This document shows positions 24,801 to 37,537 of a stretch of 64,000 nucleotides of DNA, piece by piece. Within the stretch, counting starts at the first letter, position 1; every line of letters begins with the position of its first letter. This DNA comes from Amphirosellinia nigrospora. Its lineage: Eukaryota; Ascomycota; Sordariomycetes; Xylariales; Xylariaceae. The DNA is taken from NCBI GenBank assembly GCA_004123355.1, contig SCHM01000002.1, positions 1,426,001 to 1,490,000 of the forward strand. Direction: 5' to 3'. The notes below the pieces were generated by a model. The model was given only the letters and a program-made list of their open reading frames with translations. It made no database searches and was not told the origin of the DNA. The position numbers and the translations under genes are program-made.

Positions 24801-27800
24801 ATGCGAAGTGAGATACGTACTCATCTCGAAGGGATACGCAAAATCGGGCCTTGGACCCAACAGGTTTCTTAAAGCAATTCTCAAGTCTTGTCCTTCGCGA
24901 CCCTAAACTATTCGTCGAAGTTTGCAATGAAATCTTTGAAATTGAACCGATGGAGCCCTCGCGGATGGTAATTCTTCACGATCTCAGATCGTCCTCAGGA
25001 GCTGCAAGGAGAAACGACCAAAGATGAAGTTCGCTCCAGCCGTTAGGGCCACTGAGGATCTCTCAATTCACGACATTAAAACCCCCACAGAAGGCGAAGA
25101 CAAGCACATGGACGACATCTCTAAAGTTCCTACACAGGATTTGAAGCGACCAGTCGTCGAAACCCCAGACGGCGTGATACATTTTCTTCTATGTGAGCTT
25201 CTAAACTACAAAGAAGTGGATGATAAAGACACATTCCAAGTCAGTAAGGAAGGTGTGCAGACTGGTGAACACAGCACTTCTTCCTCTGATACACCCAATG
25301 AAAGTGAGACTCGTACTACCGATGGTAAAGAAAAGAAAGGGAAGGTGGCCTTCAAGGCGGATGAACATCCAATCTTTATCTACCGCTGCTTCCTTCTCCA
25401 CTGCCTAACCGAACTCCTCCAAAGCTACAATCGCACCAAGATTGAGTTCATCAACTTCAAGAGAAATGCTCCACTTTTCGCCAACACGCCGGTCAAGCCT
25501 CGATCTAGTGTTCTTAATTACCTCCTTACGGATCTACTCTATTCGAGTAATATGGATGGCCCATCAGATACAATCGTCTACAAGAAAAAGTACGCTACGA
25601 CAATGCAAACACAGAACTTATTAGTAGCTCTTGTTAGTAGGACGGGCGAAAAGCCTGTCGATCGGGGCCGAGACAAATACGACTATGAGGATGAGCCTGA
25701 TCTTCTTTTTGTGCGGAGATTTGTCCTGGATACCATATTGAAATCCTACAAGGATGCCACGACATCCAACGACCCATTTGACTCCAGGTATGCCAAGATG
25801 CTTGGTCTTGCAGAAGTTATGCATCTTATGATGGGCGAGAAGGACAAGGATCATACCACTTCACGAAATAGCCCCGACCCTAATGACCGGTCCCACGTAC
25901 AGCTACGACGACTAATGTACGAGAAAGGATATCTTCGCCGCTTTAACTGCCTCCATCGCTGACATCGATCTCGCTTTTCCGCCCGTAAAGAGGACCATCA
26001 AATACATTCTCCGCGTCTTCAGAGTATTAACAAGTACTGCTATCAACCTCAGCCACTCTAACATCATATCGTCGGTTCCAACAAATGACAATGCTGAAGA
26101 TGAACTTGTCTCCACTAGCTCCCTCTCAGACATTGAAGATGATAGAGAAGAAACACCTGACCTCTATCGAAATTCGGCTCTCGGCATGCATGAACCTGGT
26201 AGGGATATGGATGATGATTACTCGGAGGACTCGGAAGATGGTGAGTTCTTTTACAACTGTTCTAACACGGACATTAGACTAACAGCTACAGATGATGATG
26301 AGGAGATGTATGATGACGAATACGATGATGACATAGCATACGAGTCTGAGGATCGCGAAGAAGATGTTAGTGACAGAGAAGATGAGGACCTAGAAGGTAT
26401 TGGGCCGATTGAAGGGCTGTCTGGCGAGCCTGGCGTCATTGAAGTGACCATGGAAGATGAAGACGACGACGATGAAATGGACGAGGATGACGAAGAGGAC
26501 GAAAGCGACGAAGATGAAGATTCCGATGAGATGGATGATGTGGAAGACCGCATCGAAATTGTTGACGACGAAGGCAATCCACTTGATGATGACGGAGCGT
26601 CGGAGTGGGAAAGCGAGCCAGATGATGCAGTTGAGGAAGAGCCAGAGATCGACTATGAAGGCGAAGTCCAAGCTCTCCAGGAAGCTGACATACACGATCT
26701 AGACGATGTCGACGGATTGAACCGATTTGGAAACATTATGCGTGTCATCGGAGACGGCCTCGGAGACGCAGAGTTTGAGCCTATCGTCGAAGATCTGAAC
26801 CATCTCAATGATCATTATTTGGAAGGGGAAGAGGACGATGGTGAGTCATCCTCGATTTCTCGAAATACCGGGCTAATTGACTATGTAGAAGAAGATGAAG
26901 ATGACGACGATCTTGATGACGAGTATGCATATGAAGAGGAGTATCCAAGTAAGTTTATTTATGTAGCTACCTTTCGGGTACCTTACTTACATGCCCAGAT
27001 GACCACCGCCACGCGATATCGTAGCTCCAAGTTTGGGCTGGGATACACTTATAGTAGATCATGGAGGCATGCTTGGTGGACGCCGTCGTCACCCTCCCAT
27101 TGATCGTCAACCGGTGTCTCTCCCGTTTATGATGGGGCAACGCGATTTGAATCATCTTACTGGTAAGTTTGTAGCGGTCATGGCTATGCCCAGTACTCAC
27201 TGGAACCCATTATTATATTATGGCCTCCACTGTGAGATCGCCACAAAACTAACATCAGTATAGACTCCCGAATACGCGGCGGCCATTCTAGGGATGCTCG
27301 GAACCCTGCCAGCGAAGACGGCGTCAATCCTCTATTACGCAGAACTAGCGAGAACAGCCGGGATGGGTCACCTCGTCCTATCAATTACACAGGTGGTAGT
27401 TATGTCAGATTGGGGCTACCTGGTAGCTTTTTCACTGGCGGTGGTCATGAGAACCCTATGTCATTTATCAATGATTTGGTCGCGTCACTTCCAGTCCAGA
27501 TAGGTCGACATGGCCACGCCCTTCATTTCTCGATTGGGAGCGGGGCCCGAGGACACATCAGTGATTTCCCCCCCCTTCAGCATTCCTTCGCGAGAAACAA
27601 GGTCCGATAGCCGTCGTGATCCATTTCAGGAGCCTGTTCAGTCTACATCATTCAGCGCCCAGTCGACATCATCCCGCTGGGCCGAAGAAATGAAGATGAT
27701 ATTCGGCACACAACATCAAGAGAAGGCAAACAAACTACTTCCTGCAATTTTGTTTCATCTTGTACCCCTGCTATTATTGAGGAAAAGAAATTGCAAGAAG

Positions 27801-30800
27801 AACGACAACGCGTAGAGGATGCGCAACGAAAAGAGCGTGAGGAGGAGGAGAAAAAAGCTAAAGAAGCGAAGGAAGCCGAAGAAAAGGCGGCTCGCGAACG
27901 AAAGGAAGCAGAAGATCGCGAGCGTACTGCGCAGGCTGCCGCCGCCGCTGCAGCCGCTGCGGAAGCACAGGCAAACTCTGGTGGTGAGATCGTCAGTGAT
28001 AATCGTCCCGAACCAGATGCCATGGAAGGTGTTGAGCAATCAGACGAAACGACTGGAGCTGCACAGGAAGAGACAACCGCAGACGACCAACCGCGTTCAT
28101 TCACCACAATTAGGGGAGAGCAAGTCGACATTACAGAGCTCGGCATTGATCTTGATTACTTGGAAGCCCTTCCTGAAGAGTTCAGGGAAGAAGTTATAGC
28201 TCAAACAGTTAGCTCCCGGAGGGCCGAAGCCCGGGAGGCACCAAGAGGCGCCGGCGAGCAGACGGGCGAAATATTCCAGGAGTTCCTAGATGCTCTTCCA
28301 GAAGACATCCGTGATGAGATAGTGAGACAAGAAGGTGCGGAGCGTCGCCGACGAGACCGAGACGAAGCTAGGCGTCAAGCTTTAGCAGCTGGCCAAGCAC
28401 CTGAAGCACAAGATATGGACCCTGCGAGCATCCTAATGACGTTCCCTCCTGCTCTTCGAGATCAAGTGTTGATGGAACAGGGTTCTGAAATAATGGATTC
28501 CTTGCCTCCAGATTTAGCCGCTCAGGCCAGACGTGCAATCCGCACGACGCATCCCATCGTTGAAGATCGGGCCCCTTCTGGCATCAATCGTGGACGTGAT
28601 GCTGCCCAGGCAAGCAGAGCGACAAACGAAGATAGCAAACCTCAACGAAGAGCAGTTGTTCAGATGTTGGACAAAGCAGGAGTCGCTACTTTACTTCGTC
28701 TTATGTTCATAAACATGAAGGGGGGCTCCATTGAGAGCTCGCTCAAGAATGTGTTCAAGGATGTTTGTGAGAATCGTCAGAACCGCTTGGAAGTCGTCAG
28801 CACTGTGCTCCAAATCCTACAGGATGGTTCTACTGATGTAGATGCTGTGGAACGGAGCTTCACGCATCTTTCTATCAAAGCTAAGCAGCCCAAGGATAAA
28901 GAAGTGAAAACGCAAACCCCACAAGGACAAGGAGCACGTCCACCAATATCAGCAGTCACAATTCACTACAGACAACCTCGGAAACGTCGCCCCTTCTCAT
29001 TGTTCAGCAATGCCTAGACTTACTATGCTACCTCGCGGACCAAAATGTTCATGTACCACCACTTTTCTTGACCATGAACATGATGTTGCTGCAAATACCC
29101 CCAGGCGTAGCTTGAGCCGAAAAGGGAAAGGCAAAGACAACAAAGCTCAGAAATATGCCATCAACTCTCTATTATCTTTACTTGACCGCGACCTCGTCAT
29201 GGAGAGCTCTGCCATAATGGATAGTCTTTCCCAGCTCCTAAGCCGCGTGACATTTCCTCTTTTGACACTTGACCGAAAGCAAAAAGAAGCGGCTGAAGCG
29301 ATTAAGTTATTGGAAGCCGAAACCCCAAAAGCAGAGAACGAATCAGCAGCACCTAGTCACGAAACAGCGACAGCCAATAGGACTGTATCAGACCAGGTGC
29401 CTGTCACAACTGACCACGCCGAATCTTCTGCTCCCCAAAGTCCATCCAAGATGGAACCGAAGGCGCCCACAACCCTGGAAAAGAAACAGGCCGCTCTAAG
29501 AAAAAGCAAGCAGCTACATCCACCCGTGATTCCTGACGCGAATTTAACGCTCATTATCAAGATATTTGTCGCTCGAGAATGTAGTTCTAAAACATTCAAG
29601 GAGACACTGTCCACAATCAAGAACCTTTCGGTAATCCCTGGAGCAATGCTTGTTTTCGGTCACGAGCTTGCTCGCCAGGCTCAGGTGCTTAGCGAGAAGA
29701 TTGTTGTCCACCTTGATGAACTATTGCCACACATTCAAAGTGCTGATACTGGCACGGAAATCCAAGGTGTTGCGCTCTCGAAATTCTCGCCGGGTGCCTC
29801 TGATCAAAATAAGTTACTTCGTGTGCTTACGGCTCTTGACCATCTATTTGCGCAAAAGAAGCCAGACACGGCTGAAGAACCAAGCGTCGAAGAAACTAAG
29901 AAACAAGATCTGCTAAGTACACTATATCGTAACCCCACATTCAATGCTTTGTGGGAAAAGCTTAGCGCATGCTTGAGCGCAATTCGCCAACGCGAGAGCC
30001 TATTGAATGTTGCCACCATTCTTTTGCCTCTCATTGAAGCCCTGATGGTGGTCTGCAAAGACAGCGCTCAGGCTGAGACCGGTTTATCCACCAGTCAAAC
30101 GTCCAAAGACATGGTGTTGTCAAGCCCGCAACCCGAATCTCGTATGCAGGGCTATTCTTCACGTTCACAGAAGACCACAGGCGAATTCTCAACGAGCTCG
30201 TACGCAACAATCCTTCGCTTATGAAAGGTACCTTTTCGCACTTGGTCAAGAATCCAAAGGTCCTTGAGTTCGATAACAAGCGGAACTGGTTCAATCGTAG
30301 CGTGCACAATAAACAGCAAGCTAACCATAGGCCATTCCCTACTCTCCAACTCCAAGTCCGCCGCGAGCATGTCTTCCATGACTCTTTCAGATCTCTTTAC
30401 TTCAAGACTGGCGATGAAATGAAGTTTAGCAAACTCAATATCCGGTTCCATGGTGAAGAGGGTGTTGACGCAGGTGGTGTTACGAGGGAATGGTTCCAAG
30501 TACTCGCTAGGCAGATGTTTGATGCCAATTATGCTTTGTTTGTACCTGTTTCTAGTGACAGGACAACTTTCCACCCGAACAAGTTGAGCGGCATCAATGA
30601 CGAACATCTCTTGTTCTTCAAATTCATCGGCCGCATTATCGGCAAAGCTTTATATGAAGGGCGCCTACTCGATTGCTATTTTAGCCGCGCAGTCTACAAG
30701 CGAATCTTGGGCAAACCCGTTTCCGTGAAGGATATGGAATCATTTGATCCAGAGTACTACAAGTCTCTCTCCTGGATGCTGAACAACGATATCACTGATA

Positions 30801-31525
30801 TTATCACTGAGACGTTCTCGGTGGAGGATGACGAGTTTGGCGTCACCAAGGTGTCAGATTTGTGTGAAAATGGCCGTAATATACCAGTAACAGAAGAAAA
30901 CAAGCATGACTACGTTCGTTTAGTGGTCGAACACAAACTTCTGTCTTCTGTCAAGGACCAGATGGAGAACTTCCTAAAAGGTAAATTGCCTGCAACCAAA
31001 CTTATTCTATAAATCCATTACTAATATCTATAGGCTTCCATGATATTATCCCTGCCGAGCTCATCTCGATCTTCAATGAGCAGGAATTGGAGCTGCTGAT
31101 ATCCGGGCTGCCAGACGTTGATATCGATGACTGGAAGAGTAACACTGAGTACCATAATTACACCCCATCATCACCACAAATTCAGTGGTTTTGGCGAGCA
31201 CTGCGATCATTCGACAAGGAAGAAGTCGCTAAACTTCTACAGTTCGTGACGGGGACGAGCAAAGTGCCCCTTAACGGTTTCAAAGAACTAGAGGGTATGA
31301 ACGGAATCAACAGGTTCAATATCCATCGCGACTATGGTAACAAGGACCGTCCCCAAGTTCCCATACCTGCTTTAACCGTAAGTAGTCTCGTCTACCATTC
31401 AAATTTGGGCAAATAACTGAATTCATATAGAACTTGATCTACCCGAGTACGAGAATTATGAGACGCTGCGTCGCCAGCTTCTACAGGCTATCACCACTGG
31501 CAGCGATTACTTTGGCTTTGCCTAG
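18865..31525 (+). CDS. TOM1: Giant HECT-domain E3 ubiquitin ligase, TOM1/HUWE1 type
   Basis: Transfers ubiquitin through a catalytic cysteine to nuclear and cytoplasmic substrates; yeast Tom1 acts on excess histones, unassembled ribosomal proteins and mRNA export factors. Start ATG at 18865 has a CACC context, and intron 1 (18913-18967) joins KETL to TPWLQEF. About 4,060 residues. In order: Armadillo-like DUF908/DUF913 regions (about 19000-23400), a UBA-like helix bundle (about 23530-23640), a strongly acidic Asp/Glu block (26190-26950), a Lys/Glu/Ala-rich coiled segment (27790-27970), a DUF4414-type ubiquitin-binding motif region ([15 protein letters not shown] and [13 protein letters not shown], 28140-28330) and the HECT domain (30230-31525). 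Inside HECT are [19 protein letters not shown] and the active-site segment SSHTCFN, with Cys codon 31368-31370. The gene ends FGFA. Other introns: 22893-22943, near 26240-26290, 26950-26998, 27162-27262, 30981-31033 and 31378-31430. Frame breaks are seen near 21635, 21830, 23460, 24865, 25960, 27270-27790, 29005, 30180 and 31350, all with similarity continuing. Confidence 0.95.
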
Positions 31526-32087
31526 ACGATTGAGAGAAACACGGTCAATGACGCGAGTTGATGAGAAGGCTTCGTCAGTTAGGGTCGGCCGTGTGTGTAT
31601 TGTTTGTACATGAACAGCAGCAACTCGGCGGTTAGGGCAGAGTTTCCACGGATACCCATACCTTGATTGATTTTTACATCTCCTGGGCGGCAGTTAGCAT
31701 TGAGTTGTACTGAACTAGCCATGCCGGCGGAGTGCAGACCGCCAATTGGTTGGTCAGGGAGGAGCGCATGCCGGATTGCCTACTCCTCGGAGATACGTAG
31801 CTATCGCTTAATAGACAGCAAGTTTATGCATAATTGGCTATAACTCATGGCGATGTGAAAGTCGTAGAATTTTCTGGTTCTTTCCCTCGCAATTGCCGGC
31901 TGTTTTCGCTCCAAGGCACGATGGCACACGTTTTCGTAAGGGGTGCAAGTGTACACCTCGTCATGGGCCAGCTATTAATTAAAACGAAACAACTAATTTA
32001 TTTGCAATTGTATCAAAATGTGTATTCTTTATGGAGTAAATTTAGCCCTGCTATTTCGAAATGTACCCCGTTTGCACAAGCTCTAGA
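31526..32087. other. Convergent 3' region between TOM1 and the GH5 gene
   Basis: Contains no gene-like frame. AT-rich stretches with poly(A)-signal-like sequences occur around 31970-32045. The short ATG frame at 31834-32094 has no recognisable motif and ends inside the GH5 terminal exon on the opposite strand. Confidence 0.6.
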
Positions 32088-33601
32088 TTATTGAGTCAAC
32101 GACGGCAAGACACCGGTGTAGGCCACACCAGATGGTGGCTCCATTCCGTAGATGTAGTTTCCCCACCACTAGATGTCACAGTTAGCCAATCGTCCACCAA
32201 GGAGAGGGATTTGAAAAGGGTATTGCAAGATGAAAGGTGTTGCTTACGGGACCAGCTCCCCCCACAACCAGCCGGACCACACGTCAGAGTTAGCTTGCAT
32301 GTATCCCAACATCCCCTGAAGAGCGGTGATGCACTGTGAGTTGGCCCCTCCGGCCGTCTCGCCAATGACGGCCTTCTTGCCGTTCGCCCTCAGCCAGGCT
32401 GTCGCGGCCTGGAGTCGCTCTTGGCCGACTGTGGTAGACACGCACGCCGTTGATGTGCCAGATCCATCCGAGTCCAGGTATTGATGCATCTCATAGATAA
32501 GTTTGTTTGAGGGATCGGTAAGTTTGCCCATGCCGTCGGCGGTGCCGCTGGATACCTAAAACGCCGCTCGTCAGCTATTGGTACTGACGCCTAGATTTCG
32601 AGGCACGATTATATTCTAGGGCCCGCTGCATTCGATATCGTTAAGGCGAGGGAGACTTTTATCGCTCCTTACCCAATGCCAAGCACCCGTCCACGAATTT
32701 CCCTCCGCAAAGATGTATTGCGAAGGTAGCGCCGGCACCTCGGATAGAGTTGATAGCCTTTTGGTTCAGGTTCGCGACAAGGGTGTTATCCTCGTCGTGG
32801 AACTCGTTCATCGTATCAAACTACTCACAGTCAGTGACCGTTTAGAACTTGATTCAAAAGATGTTCCAGAAGCTTTCAGACACGGCCTCGGCCTAAAAAA
32901 GAGAGCTCTGTTCTCTGAGAGCCATCAATACAAGAAAAGGACCCTAAGAGCCACTCACAATGACTTTGCTGTTTGACGCGTACCGCCGAGCGACCGACGT
33001 CCACCATGCCCCGAAGCCGTTCACATCCGTGATGATGTTGTTGTAGTATCGGCCGAAGTTATGCGGGTCGATGATAGCATATGCGCCCCTATAGAGTTAA
33101 GTCAGGTTAAGACTCAGGTTCAGCTTGGACTTGTTAGACCGTTGAACATAAAGACTGACTTTCCGGTGATGAATTTGACGGTCTGATCAAGGCCACTGGC
33201 ATATGTCTCGTTTATAGCCCCGGTCAGCTGGTTCGGGATGAAGCGCTCCCTATTTTCGATTTAGCGTTGCATTGTGTGGATAGTTCACCGTAGAATTACT
33301 AACATCGAGATGGGAATTCTGAAAGTATTCATCCCCTTGCCAATCAACGTCTAGGGAGATAAAGTCAGCGGTACCTCCTCTGGTGATGAGATCCAGAAAA
33401 CAAATAACATACGTTGATAGCATTTTGGTCGGGCCATATGTAGTCCTTCCCCAACTGGCCGGGCAAGTTGTTGCCGCCGAACTCAGCGCCAGACTCACTC
33501 ACGCCGACGAACTGAAACTTGCTCGCTCGCTTCTCCGTCGAGGGTGCGGCGATCGCAGTGGCGACCGTAGCCGCCGTGGCGAGAATCTCGACGAACTTCA
33601 T
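32088..33601 (-). CDS. Secreted endo-beta-1,4-glucanase, glycoside hydrolase family 5
   Basis: Cellulase that cuts internal beta-1,4-glucan bonds by a retaining mechanism outside the cell. Seven exons: 33601-33413, 33350-33304, 33249-33160, 33088-32959, 32820-32673, 32555-32248 and 32168-32088, about 330 residues. A signal peptide (MKFVEILATAATVATAIAAP) is followed by a Lys-Arg pair (EKR) suited to Kex2-type processing. Family hallmarks are GMNTFRIP, the IDPHNFGRYY segment, the acid/base glutamate in TMNEFHD (exon 5) and the nucleophile glutamate in VIGETAGGAN (exon 6). The aromatic substrate-site segments NSWTGAWHW and WWGNYIYGMEPP are also present. The organisation resembles subfamily GH5_5 without a cellulose-binding module. 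Two frame errors exist: one extra base (or two missing) in exon 5 near 32720, and one missing in the G run at 32257-32262. No clustered carbohydrate-active genes surround it. Confidence 0.92.
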
Positions 33602-34670
33602 GATGTATAAACGTTAGGAAACCGTTATATGCCACTTCACTGAACTACAAGCGAGATATCATGCAAATGCTCTACGGTCCACAGCTGAACTTAAATGTCT
33701 TAGAAATGTCTTAGGAGTCGACCGCTTAGATAATAGGAGCGACTGAGGCGGAGGTCATAGCTCCGTCTCAAATAAGGACCAGGAACTCTATAGTATCTAG
33801 CTGTGTCGAGGAGCCTCAACGTAGGAACCCTCAACCACCCTCACGATAGTTGTCCAACACTTGCATATTGACGGATACGACAACAACTCGTAACGGAGTT
33901 CCACGGCGGGTGACTATTCCGGGGAATTCCACGGATAGTTGTCATGCGTTCGGTTCACGATGTTACGATACCGAGCGTCCTGGCACCGAAGGCTGCTTTC
34001 GTCATGAACCACCTACCTATTAATACTTAGTCGACCTCCCACCCCTCACACGCTAGGCCAACAGGGCGTTCGTCATTCCGAAATTACCACGACAAACCTC
34101 ATGCCTCGGAACGCTCACACCACCCAAGAGCGTAAAACGAAGCAAACTAACAATGCATCCAAGCAATCTGGCCAACAGTCAGCGTTCGACATCAGCCTCC
34201 TGGCAGCAGCACGTTGCTCCTTTCAGGGCACACGGGGGTTCGCGTTCCGCGCATGGCAGCACAAAGAGCCGCGCAAGTTGGCATGTAATTCTCATCTTGT
34301 TCTGATGTAGTCTAGGGCGACTTCTTGGAAGATGAACGGGCGAATAAGGAAGCTGTGAGAGGGGATAAACGGGAAATCAGATGTAGTATACAGCTGCAAA
34401 GCACCGAATTCCGCATGGCTCCTGCAAGATGTGGGCCGTCCCGGGCCTAGCCCCGTGTGGGGTTCTAGACTTAGTTATGCGAATTACATAGTACATTCAA
34501 TGTTGGCTGCGGGCCGATTGATCTTTGTCGGTCCGTCAAGCAAAGCTGATAATGCGGGATGGATAATGCATTTATCGCGATAACACCATCAGAACGAGCT
34601 GTACCAACTTGCGAAGAAGGGAAGCCTCGACCACACACCTCACGACAATCCTGTCGCGTGTTCCAACAAG
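33602..34670. other. Divergent intergenic region between GH5 and uS19m genes
   Basis: About 1.07 kb upstream of two outward-facing genes. I see no conserved coding frame; the 34101-34310 frame is Gln/Lys/Ser-rich without a motif. Two near-repeats of TCCACGG/GTTGTC-type sequence occur at 33850-33950. The region should contain the cellulase promoter, but I could not identify defined carbon-control sites with confidence. Confidence 0.5.
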
Positions 34671-35337
34671 ATGCAGCCCACACGGTGGCTGCTAAAGGGC
34701 CGATCCGTGTGGAAAGGTGAGCCTCCTCATCCATACCATGAAGTCAGTCAGTCAGTCGTTGCGCACTCGCTAACCACGCCCAATAGGTCCGCATATCGTC
34801 CCGTAAGAATAGACCAATCTAATAATGCACTCCCTTCTCCTCCGAACATGCGAAGCAGAACGTCGTCAGACTTTTTCAATCAAAGAGCAGACGAATGCCT
34901 CCCGATCCAATCTCTACCTACCCACCTACCTACCTACCTACCTACCCACGACACGAAGGGCGCAGAAGTACCCCTCTAAGCCAAAGCCGAGCCGAACGTT
35001 TATTCTAACCTGATGCATGCAATACAGCCTTCCCATCACACGTCCCAGGCCGGGCGAGAAGATAAAGCCGATCCGGACGCAGGCGCGCGCCGCCACCATC
35101 CTGCCCAACTTCGTCGGGCTCAAGTTCCAGGTCTACAACGGCAAGATCTACAACGACGTCACCATCACGAGGACATGGTCGGGCACAAGCTCGGCGAGTT
35201 CTCTCCGTGCGTACATCCTCTTTTTTCTTCTTTATTTCGCTACCATCGTGCTTCGTGAGATGCACCGAGCTAATTGGAAAACACGTTACCTGTGATATAG
35301 GACAAGAAAGCCCTTCGTCTGGTCTCGCACCAAGTAA
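34671..35337 (+). CDS. RSM19: Mitochondrial small-subunit ribosomal protein uS19m
   Basis: Nuclear-encoded S19 protein of the mitochondrial ribosome small-subunit head. Four exons: 34671-34716, 34787-34802 (a 16-base micro-exon), 35028-35206 and 35301-35337, about 92 residues, the normal size. The N-terminus [12 protein letters not shown] runs across intron 1 into GPHIVP and across intron 2 into LPITRP. The S19 core [17 protein letters not shown] and the C-terminal [15 protein letters not shown] pattern identify the family. Exon 3 lacks one base near 35168-35170 (a Glu codon after TIT), and without the repair the C-terminal half is lost. A CTAC tandem repeat lies inside intron 2. No cleaved transit peptide is needed; the basic start can direct import. 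Confidence 0.92.
34913..34949. repeat. CTAC tetranucleotide microsatellite
   Basis: A run of CTAC/ACCT units with two interruptions (CCCACC) inside intron 2 of the uS19m gene. It belongs to the same ACCTACCTA sequence type that is scattered through intergenic DNA of the window. Confidence 0.85.
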
Positions 35338-35843
35338 ATGGTTCGGGCTACCTAGCCGTAGATAGATCAGGGACACAAATAGGGAAGAAAGCTGTACAGC
35401 ATACCTAGCGGCGTTTTACGGGCACTAGAAACGATGATACGACATGTCAGTTGACTTGGTGTAATCGCTTGTCGAATTGTACACTATGCGAAATCTAAAA
35501 ATGTAAAAACGTGACATCAAAAACTCAAGAATCAATGGGAATGTTATGATCATTTCGTGTGCGTAGACCTCGTTCATCTCAAACAAAAACTACCGAACTC
35601 CTTTTTTTATACATGAAAATGTTGATAAGTTGGGCCGTCCCTGCCTTCCATAGCAGGTCTCGGCCATGCTAGCCACCTTGTGTGAGCCGTGATGCATTGT
35701 ACAAACCCTAAACGCCATACGCCTTTCTAGACCGTGGTCTGAGTATGCCACTATAATAATCGTATCATGAATCCCATCCGCAAAATCGTAGTTTTCTGAG
35801 GCGATTGCGTCCGGCGTGCCGTAACGCCCCGGCCACAATCACT
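35338..35843. other. Convergent intergenic region, uS19m / TAF10
   Basis: About 500 bp of 3' flanking DNA for two convergent genes. I see AT-rich stretches around 35490-35530 and no coding signal; the 35590-35838 frame on the minus strand is antisense flank without a motif. Confidence 0.6.
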
Positions 35844-36493
35844 CTATCGGTAGAATTCACTACGCTTCACGTTGACTCCGTACTCGCCAACAGCCATTCC
35901 GAGGTCTTCCATGGTAAGGACGGTGCGGTTCTGGCTGCCACCCTGTCCACCTCCACCATAGCCAGCTCTCTGAATGCCCAATGGCGCTCCACGTCCCTGG
36001 TCCTTGCCGCCAGCGGGTGCTTGCCCAGGCACAGCAATACCAGCAGCAGCGCCCAAATTTCCCATCGGATTGTTTGCGCTTGTGTTTGATGCCCGAATCC
36101 GACTGTATTGGTACGCGTCGGCGGCAACGTCCGCAACAAATTTTTGTACGGCGAGCGCGATTAGGCGGGCGAGACGGGGGTCTGTATGTGGTGGTGGTGG
36201 GAGGCCTGCCTTAGTCATGTAATAATTCGTGACAGCATCTGGAATCTGTAGGTAGACACACCGTTAGATCATATTTGCCGGAAACAAGAGATGCGCTAGA
36301 AGCTAGGGTAAGGAGGGGGCACTGGGAAGCTTACAATGGGCGCGTAGTCATCCATCTTGGACAAGAACTCCTTCAGCGATGTGTCCTTCTTGTTAGCCGC
36401 CTTGGATTCTGCCGAAATCGGGTGATGTTCGCCTTCGCTCTGGGGCGCGTTGCCCAATGGGACTTGCTCGTTCCCGGTCGGTGCGCTTGCCAT
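35844..36493 (-). CDS. TAF10: TAF10, histone-fold subunit of TFIID and SAGA
   Basis: General transcription factor subunit shared by TFIID and SAGA; it pairs with TAF3 or TAF8 (TFIID) and SPT7 (SAGA) through a histone fold. Exons are 36493-36335 and 36245-35844, giving an uninterrupted frame of 186 residues. The TAF10 signature is [15 protein letters not shown] (end of exon 1) joined to [15 protein letters not shown], then the histone-fold helix [21 protein letters not shown] Gly/Ala/Gln-rich insert follows ([12 protein letters not shown]), then the C-terminal helix [20 protein letters not shown]. The N-terminal 38 residues are acidic and disordered, as usual in fungi. This gene is a useful control: it needs no frame repair, unlike its neighbours. 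Confidence 0.96.
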
Positions 36494-37537
36494 GATGATG
36501 AGAAATGCGCGTGTAGGTGTGATATTCGGGAAGGACGATGCGGCGCGGTAACGTGATATGTTGCTAATGGCTGCAGATGATATTCGCAGATGATGCCGAC
36601 TGATTGCTGCTTGGTAATGTTTCTGGGAAAGTATAAATTCTCAAGGCGCGGGTGACGATGTGCTTGAGTGAATGTGGGGAGGCGCAGGTTGCTGAGCAGA
36701 AGCGGATTGACTCGCAAAAGATGGCGGTTGTTCTGTCAGTAGTCGAACGTGTTTATATATCACCGATGCTGATATTCGTGATTCCAGTTGAATTGTACGG
36801 CGACGCCTGTGAAGACGAGTTGGGAGAAGTGAGCGTGGTTGATGATGGAAGGATGGAAGTTCAAGATGATTAGGATGATGATGGTCGGAGGATTAGGTAA
36901 TGTTTTTTGGGGAAGGGAAGCGTGGATCTCTAGCTTGGCTGGGGGTGGGCCCATTTAAGCTGTGGTCTGTGCGCCATTTGAGATCTAGCACACAGCTACT
37001 AAAATTCTATTGGACGGCGAAATACCTGCGCCAGCATCTTCAACTTTGTTTACGTATGTGAAGTGATGTTACATCTGAGAACATCGCATACTACTAGTAA
37101 AGTTTCATACATGGCCAATCTCACTCCCTCTAAGAAACCAATGAACTCTCTATTGGCTGAGAAAACGGCTTCCAGGAACTGTAATGCAACCTTGGCACAT
37201 GTTCAAAAGAAAAGAAAAAAAAGAAAAAATTACATCATTAAGTCTCAGACATGTCTCTAAGCTGACCAGGCAGATATGATCTACCCGTGAAAGAGCACGT
37301 GGCCATGGCTCCATCGGAGATGCTGTCCCTGAACTAAGCTGCTGCAGCTACTTCGGAAACCGTTCCGGAGTGTCGGCAGCTCGTGGACCCAGCCAACAGA
37401 ATAATGCAGCCAACCCCTGCCTGGTATACTCTTCTACTAGGCTACTCACCGCCAACACTGATGACTATCGATCCCCATCCACGTCGTTTACAATCTCGCG
37501 ATAACGAGTCACGCCTCCGAAGAACGGATCCGGCTAC
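36494..37537. other. Intergenic region upstream of TAF10 and tRNA-Pro
   Basis: TAF10 promoter side (36494-36960) followed by about 570 bp up to the tRNA. Short open frames are present (36652-36873, 37063-37260, 37383-37571) without recognisable motifs. An A-rich run sits at 37207-37232. No conserved element was identified. Confidence 0.55.

Noticed and set aside
32088-36493. A carbohydrate-degradation or secondary-metabolite cluster around the GH5 gene
   Set aside because: Neighbours are a ubiquitin ligase, a mitochondrial ribosomal protein and TAF10; no related enzymes, transporters or regulators are present.
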